A stretch of 6,658 bases of DNA from CAZVIK01 sp964627045 (GTDB taxonomy: Bacteria; Acidobacteriota; Terriglobia; Bryobacterales; Bryobacteraceae): positions 1 through 6,658 of the forward strand of contig CAZVIK010000210.1 of NCBI GenBank assembly GCA_964627045.1. The letters are read 5' to 3'. The notes under the pieces were generated by a model, which was given only the letters and a program-made list of their open reading frames with translations, was not told the origin of the DNA and made no database searches. A program made the position numbers and the translations under genes. Position 1 is the stretch's first letter; the number at the start of each line of letters is the position of its first letter. Below, piece by piece: positions 6,057 through 6,658 of the stretch.

Positions 6057-6359
6057 CTACATTTGCCGAAGTCGCAGCACGCTGCCGCCGCTCGCGTCGG
6101 CCTCGATGTCGAAGATCTTGTACGTGGCCGCGTCGATGGTCACCTCGTCTCCGCGCGCGGGTGGCAACGCAAGATCAGCCAATCGAATGAAGAGCACGCC
6201 ATAGACTCCGGGCGAGTTCTCTTCCGCCTCATGCGAAGGTTGGAAGATCGCGCGGATCGGGGCCGACGTGCCCGTTTGCGGTCTGTACGTGACCTCCCTG
6301 CCGAACGCGGTGATCGCGGCGGTATTCAGGGTGTTCAGCAGGGAGGCAAAGTCGGCCAT
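6057..6359 (-). CDS. Head-tail joining protein, FII/gp16-like
   Basis: This 100-residue protein fits the size of head-tail joining (head completion) proteins that bind the portal-adaptor complex and provide the docking site for the tail. It has an N-terminal helix (ADFASLLNTLNTAAI, 2-16) and a beta-rich body. The C-terminal segment (70-100) has the family look: GDEVTIDAATYKIFDIEAD, then a Gly turn and a strand LRLRQM. The phrase 'P-x(3)-G-D-x-V-x-I-x(3)-x-Y-x-I' is typical of FII and related connectors. The start, ATG 6359, is 3 nt after the capsid stop; the stop TAG abuts the next ATG. Unlike lambda there is no FI-like gene between capsid and FII. The assignment is by motif pattern plus position. 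Confidence 0.75.
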   Translation of the reverse strand: MADFASLLNTLNTAAITAFGREVTYRPQTGTSAPIRAIFQPSHEAEENSPGVYGVLFIRLADLALPPARGDEVTIDAATYKIFDIEADASGGSVLRLRQM

Positions 6360-6362
6360 GGC

Positions 6363-6658
6363 TCAGGCCTTGGTGCCCTTGACCAGGACTTCCGGTCGCA
6401 GGCAGATCGGTAATGGGTTGGACTGGGTGTGCAGGTCGGTGCCGCGCCCGAATTTCCGCGGCTCCTGCTTGGCGTACAGCGGCAGGCCCAGCGTGTTGGC
6501 CGTCTCGTTGAAATCAGCGGGCGCGAAATACGTCCGGAAGGTGTTGGCGGTGCCGATGGGGAAGAAGTGCGCCTCGTCGTCGGCGATGAACTTCCGGACG
6601 GTTCCGGCAGCATCGGTCGCCTGGCCCCGGTACTCCTCGAAGGTGATGCCGCCGAAGG
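6363..6658 (-). CDS. Major capsid protein E family (partial, C-terminal 97 codons)
   Basis: The gene runs off the right edge; only the last 97 residues before TGA 6365-6363 are visible. These carry the C-terminal signature of the lambda gpE-type major capsid protein (HK97 fold). In order they show FEEYRGQ near the start, KFIADDEAHFFPIGT, YFAPADFNETANTLGLPLY, and the closing TQSNPLPICLRPEVLVK. Such segments (FIxDxE-x-x-FPxG, APADxxETxNTxG, QSNPLxxxxRPxxLV) recur in this family. Several hundred copies of the protein would build the procapsid shell. The next gene (FII-like) starts 3 nt after the stop, placing capsid and connector in one operon. I am confident of the family; scaffold, protease and portal genes expected further upstream lie outside the window. 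Confidence 0.88.
   Translation of the reverse strand, partial: FGGITFEEYRGQATDAAGTVRKFIADDEAHFFPIGTANTFRTYFAPADFNETANTLGLPLYAKQEPRKFGRGTDLHTQSNPLPICLRPEVLVKGTKA

Overview
This window reads as the head-to-tail morphogenesis block of a temperate, lambda-like siphophage (long non-contractile tail), probably an integrated prophage in a GC-rich bacterium. No integrase, attachment site, tRNA or host gene lies in the window, so the prophage state and the host taxon are inferences, and I do not assign a species. All structural genes are on the minus strand, and both ends cut through a gene.

In transcription order (right to left) the layout is: the C-terminal part of an E-family major capsid protein (6363-6658), an FII-like head-tail joining protein (6057-6359), a Z/gp10-like minor tail or head-completion protein (5601-6056), a probable tail terminator (5131-5604), a 53-residue unknown protein (4977-5138), the major tail tube protein (3950-4990), the tail assembly chaperones G and GT (3938 to 3330 and to 3007), and the tape measure protein (2321 to the left edge). 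From capsid to G the genes are separated by 0-11 nt or overlap by 4-14 nt, as expected for one translationally coupled late operon. G and GT are linked by a textbook -1 programmed ribosomal frameshift: the heptamer CCCAAAC is followed directly by the G stop codon.

The block is interrupted by a complete type II toxin-antitoxin pair of the HicA/HicB family (2383-2999). It sits on the opposite strand, exactly between the chaperone gene and the tape measure gene, which are normally adjacent. It has its own candidate promoter with a perfect 14-bp palindrome in the spacer. HicA would be a small mRNA-cleaving toxin. HicB combines a degenerate RNase-H-like neutralising domain with a C-terminal ribbon-helix-helix DNA-binding domain, so the pair probably represses itself.

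The gene order matches the assembly pathway: capsid, head-tail connectors, terminator, tube, chaperones, tape measure. The most unusual point is the hicAB cargo inside the structural operon in antisense orientation. Late transcription must cross hicAB backwards to reach the tape measure gene, and hicAB is convergent with the chaperone gene across only 7 nt. A second unusual point is a four-cysteine, zinc-finger-like motif in the frameshift-only T part of the chaperone.
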